Shown: positions 7,075 to 8,862 of the stretch, piece after piece
Layout: each line of letters begins with the position of its first letter
How positions within the stretch are numbered: the stretch's first letter is position 1
DNA from: JBAXTE01 sp964653595
GTDB lineage: Bacteria > Bacteroidota > Bacteroidia > Bacteroidales > WCHB1-69
Assembly (NCBI GenBank): GCA_964653595.1
Contig: CAZZHH010000094.1
Location: forward strand, 1-8,862
Length of the DNA stretch: 8,862 nucleotides
Direction of reading: 5' to 3'
Position numbers and translations under genes: made by a program
The notes under the pieces: generated by a model
Told to the model about the DNA's origin: nothing
Seen by the model: only the letters and a program-made list of their open reading frames with translations
The model's database searches: none

Positions 7075-7200
7075 GTAAAACAGGTAAAACAGGTAGAACA
7101 GGTAGAACAAGTAGAACAGGTAAAACAGGTAGAACAGGTAGAACAGGGAAACCAAGTAGAACGGGGAAAACGGGGAAACCAAGTAGAACATGTAGAACAG
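7071..7200. repeat. 9-bp minisatellite, 14 units
   Basis: Fourteen contiguous 9-base units fill 7071-7196, and a partial ACAG follows to 7200. The commonest unit is ACAGGTAGA; variants include ACAAGTAGA, ACAGGTAAA, ACGGGGAAA, CCAAGTAGA and ACATGTAGA. An 18-base block made of a GGGGAAA-type and a CCAAGTAGA unit recurs at 7143-7160 and 7170-7187, so part of the array grew by copying 27-base blocks. Such arrays vary in length by slippage. The array lies between divergent genes and touches the helicase promoter. I do not regard the Leu/Pro/Val- or Ser/Thr/Cys-rich frames across it as genes. Confidence 0.9.
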
Positions 7201-7380
7201 TCACGAAAAATAAAATTCACCTTTGAATCCTGCATTAAGAGGGTCCAATGATAAACATAATAATAGGGTATTTGATTATAGTGGCTTCTCGAGTTAACTA
7301 TTTCCAAAAGTTTTCAAAGATTCATCAGCGATCAAATCAAAATATTTCTTATTTTAGCACTCTGAAACCAAATATCAATA

Positions 7381-8415
7381 ATGAGGTCAAACCAAGCTGT
7401 TCGTTACCAGTTTTCCAATATTCAGGCTCCTTTCGGGATGGGTAATGGGCTGCATTGCATTAAGTCTTTATTACCACGACTTAACTTGGTTGTAAAGGCT
7501 ACCAGCTGTGGCACTTATCGGTTCGGGTTTAACGGACAGGAAAAAGATGACGAAGTGGCAGGAGCTGGAAACACAAACACAGCCTTGTTTTGGGAGTATG
7601 ATACACGGCTGGGGAGGAGATGGAATTTAGACCCAGTTATCAAAGAGTTTGAAAGTCCTTACTTGTGTTTTAGTGGGAGTCCTATTTGGCTTAATGACCC
7701 TAAAGGAGACAATGCTGACGAATGGAAAGTAAATATTGCAACTGGACAAAGTGAATGGGTAAGTTCAAAAGGAGGAAACGAAACGCAGTATGTTAATATT
7801 GTTGATGAAAATGATGAAAAATTAGTTAGTCTTCCATTCCCCGGTAATAATTTAACAATAAATCACACAAATACTGATGGTTATATTACACTGGACATAT
7901 ATAGTGGGGATGAATATAATTATGCCGTTTTTGGTGGAGATTTTTCTAAATGGGGTAAGGATTATGTAAATTTGCCAAGAACAGTTGATGGAATTACTAT
8001 TCCTCCATATATGTCATATAAAACACCAACTGGAGGTGCTATATCCATAGGGGGTGTTTTTTGTCCTGGAATGGGACTTGCAATAGATATTGGAATTGCA
8101 ACTGACGGAAATGGCAAATCAGCACCATTTTTAAACATCGCTGTTGCTACTGGTGTTGATCTTGGAATAGGTTTAAATTTTTCCACAATCCCTGCTGGCA
8201 CAGGTCTTAAAGATGTAGAAAAAGGCATCTCAGGTACTGCAAACGCTTCTGTATCATATATTAGTGGTAGTTATAATCCAGAGTCAAGAGCATGGGGACT
8301 TGGATTTACTTATGGTATGGAAGCAGGGTTTTCTGCTAGAATTAATAAAACAATTTTAGGTTCTTGGAGTGAAATGGGAGATTACTATTCTAAATTCGGA
8401 CACATTAAGAGGTAA
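7381..8415 (+). CDS. Orphan RHS-core tip with unrecognised C-terminal domain, candidate polymorphic toxin
   Basis: A 344-aa protein holding only the last part of an RHS protein. Residues 46-109 show the RHS-associated core end: YRFGFNGQEKDDEVAGAGN, FWEYDTRLGRRWNLDP, SPY...SPIWLNDPKG. In full RHS proteins this follows 1,000 or more residues of YD repeats forming a shell around the toxin; those are absent. Residues 1-45 include APFGM, perhaps a divergent trace of the usual PFGM stretch before the core. Residues 111-344 are the variable tip: a Trp/Asn-rich linker, then a glycine-rich, probably beta-rich segment (about 216-325) with alternating hydrophobic residues (GLAIDIGIA, LNIAVATGVDLGIGLNF). 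I recognise no nuclease, deaminase or peptidase motif. The ATG at 7381 follows an in-frame stop at 7363-7365. GC is about 52% in the core (row 7561) and 40% in the tail (row 8041). It may be a displaced tip cassette rather than an active secreted protein. Confidence 0.75.
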   Translation: MRSNQAVRYQFSNIQAPFGMGNGLHCIKSLLPRLNLVVKATSCGTYRFGFNGQEKDDEVAGAGNTNTALFWEYDTRLGRRWNLDPVIKEFESPYLCFSGSPIWLNDPKGDNADEWKVNIATGQSEWVSSKGGNETQYVNIVDENDEKLVSLPFPGNNLTINHTNTDGYITLDIYSGDEYNYAVFGGDFSKWGKDYVNLPRTVDGITIPPYMSYKTPTGGAISIGGVFCPGMGLAIDIGIATDGNGKSAPFLNIAVATGVDLGIGLNFSTIPAGTGLKDVEKGISGTANASVSYISGSYNPESRAWGLGFTYGMEAGFSARINKTILGSWSEMGDYYSKFGHIKR

Positions 8416-8657
8416 TGTATATGAAAATTATTTTTTTAGTTATTGTTGTTATAAATATCATTTTGGGAGTTGTAACTAGTAAATTAACCGAAGAAGAAAG
8501 GACATCTCCATTCATTGGACCACACATTCCTTTTATTTTATTAAAGATGTATAAACAGAATAAGAATGTTTACTTTCTAGTTTTGTTTATACTAGATTTA
8601 ATATTTTTGTTTGTTTTTATTATTAGTTTGCCAATATTTTTTTTTAACTATTCATAA
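8415..8657 (+). CDS. Small two-helix membrane protein, candidate immunity protein
   Basis: An 80-aa protein I do not recognise. Residues about 4-20 and 52-77 are strongly hydrophobic and should span the inner membrane twice, joined by a polar segment with Thr, Glu and Lys. Its ATG overlaps the RHS stop in TAATG, a coupling arrangement; an alternative ATG lies two codons downstream. A row near its 3' end (8581) is only about 15% GC, far below the RHS core. Being the first gene after a polymorphic toxin tip, tightly coupled and compositionally distinct, is the usual place for an immunity gene, and a membrane-spanning immunity protein would suit a membrane-acting toxin. That role is inferred from position; no immunity family was recognised. 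Confidence 0.65.
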   Translation: MYMKIIFLVIVVINIILGVVTSKLTEEERTSPFIGPHIPFILLKMYKQNKNVYFLVLFILDLIFLFVFIISLPIFFFNYS

Positions 8658-8660
8658 CAC

Positions 8661-8682
8661 TGCAAGTTCCTTGCAAGTTCCT
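8661..8682 (+). repeat. Perfect 11-bp tandem duplication
   Basis: TGCAAGTTCCT occurs twice in immediate succession (8661-8671 and 8672-8682), starting four bases after the small membrane protein gene ends. It may be a slippage duplication or a footprint at the edge of the RHS cassette. Confidence 0.8.
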
Positions 8683-8724
8683 CGATAAACCCATAAAATA
8701 AACGCACTTCAAGAAAAACTTATC

Positions 8725-8791
8725 AACAACCCTAAAAAAACGCTTCAATCTGTTGCCCTGTGGGGTGTAGCGGTGTTTTAGGGTTGTTTTT
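8725..8791 (+). terminator. Long inverted repeat, probable terminator of the RHS module
   Basis: The arms AACAACCCTAAAAAAACGCT (8725-8744) and its near-complement at 8769-8788 match at 18 of 20 positions around a 24-base loop, and five T follow (8787-8791). This fits an intrinsic terminator after the RHS tip and small membrane protein genes. The long loop and outer arms could instead be the end of a small mobile or repeat element. Confidence 0.6.
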
Positions 8792-8862
8792 CTGTACCCC
8801 CTTTTCTGTCCGTCTTTCAGGGGATTTTATTCGCGATATTTTTATTTAATTTATGGTGCTCA

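Larger units (their letters stand above)
7019..7380. other. Divergent intergenic region between the second helicase and the RHS tip
   Basis: This stretch separates the minus-strand helicase from the plus-strand RHS fragment. It contains the helicase promoter (7046-7074) and a 9-bp minisatellite (7071-7200), both listed separately. From 7201 to 7380 I see nothing firm: no clear TAnnTTTG element precedes the RHS start, and the short open frames that cross it look like chance. The repeat leaves minus-strand frames open simply because its unit is a multiple of three. Confidence 0.5.

Noticed and set aside
7071..7200. CRISPR-like array
   Set aside because: The units are 9 bases and contiguous with no spacers, so this is a minisatellite.
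7022..7307. Minus-strand frames encoding Val-Leu-Pro or Ser-Thr-Cys triplet repeats
   Set aside because: They are translations of a 9-bp minisatellite, open only because the unit is a multiple of three. They also run through the helicase promoter.
7248..7445. 65-codon plus-strand frame overlapping the RHS start
   Set aside because: It is out of frame with the RHS core, has no recognisable domain, and overlaps a better-supported gene.
8853..8862. Possible start of a further gene at the right edge (ATG at 8853)
   Set aside because: Only three codons are visible and no promoter element is evident, so it cannot be judged.

Overview
The window looks like a chromosomal stretch from a member of the Bacteroidota. 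The evidence is low to moderate GC, TAnnTTTG-type -7 promoter elements (TACCTTTGC upstream of both DEAD-box genes), a RecQ of the long Bacteroidota build (about 636 aa with an inserted block ahead of the zinc cluster), and an RHS core end of the FGFNGQEKDDEV...DPKGD type. No rRNA, tRNA, CRISPR array or transposase was recognised. The genus cannot be fixed from the sequence.

Layout. 1-633 is an AT-rich gene-free stretch. It holds a cluster of TTAC-N4-GTAA / TAnnTTTG motifs at about 125-213 and a strong minus-strand terminator at 547-578. 634-2520 (minus) is a DEAD-box RNA helicase with a DbpA-type RNA-binding domain and an Arg/Gly/Ser-rich tail. An 84-bp divergent promoter region separates it from 2605-4515 (plus), a RecQ DNA helicase with a GTG start. 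A family 2 glycosyltransferase (4516-5256, plus) begins on the base after the recQ stop. 5257-5605 is a convergent gene-free gap holding two copies of a CCCTT...AGCTCAGGG palindromic repeat and two hairpins. 5606-6994 (minus) is a second DEAD-box helicase, shorter, without the RGG tail and visibly richer in GC. Its promoter abuts a minisatellite of fourteen 9-bp units (7071-7196).

7381-8415 (plus) is the most unusual part. It encodes a short protein that starts just before the conserved RHS-associated core end and continues into a 234-residue C-terminal domain I do not recognise. It overlaps by one base (TAATG) a tiny, very AT-rich gene for a two-helix membrane protein. GC content falls from core to variable tail to the small gene. 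This is the usual layout of a polymorphic toxin tip and its immunity partner, here apparently detached from a full-length RHS protein. The region ends with an 11-bp tandem duplication and a 20-bp imperfect inverted repeat that may be the terminator.

Working together: the two DEAD-box proteins probably act in RNA remodelling, and RecQ in recombination and repair. The glycosyltransferase is likely co-transcribed with recQ but has no obvious functional link. The RHS tip and small membrane protein form a separate accessory module, presumably for interbacterial competition or left over from RHS cassette shuffling.
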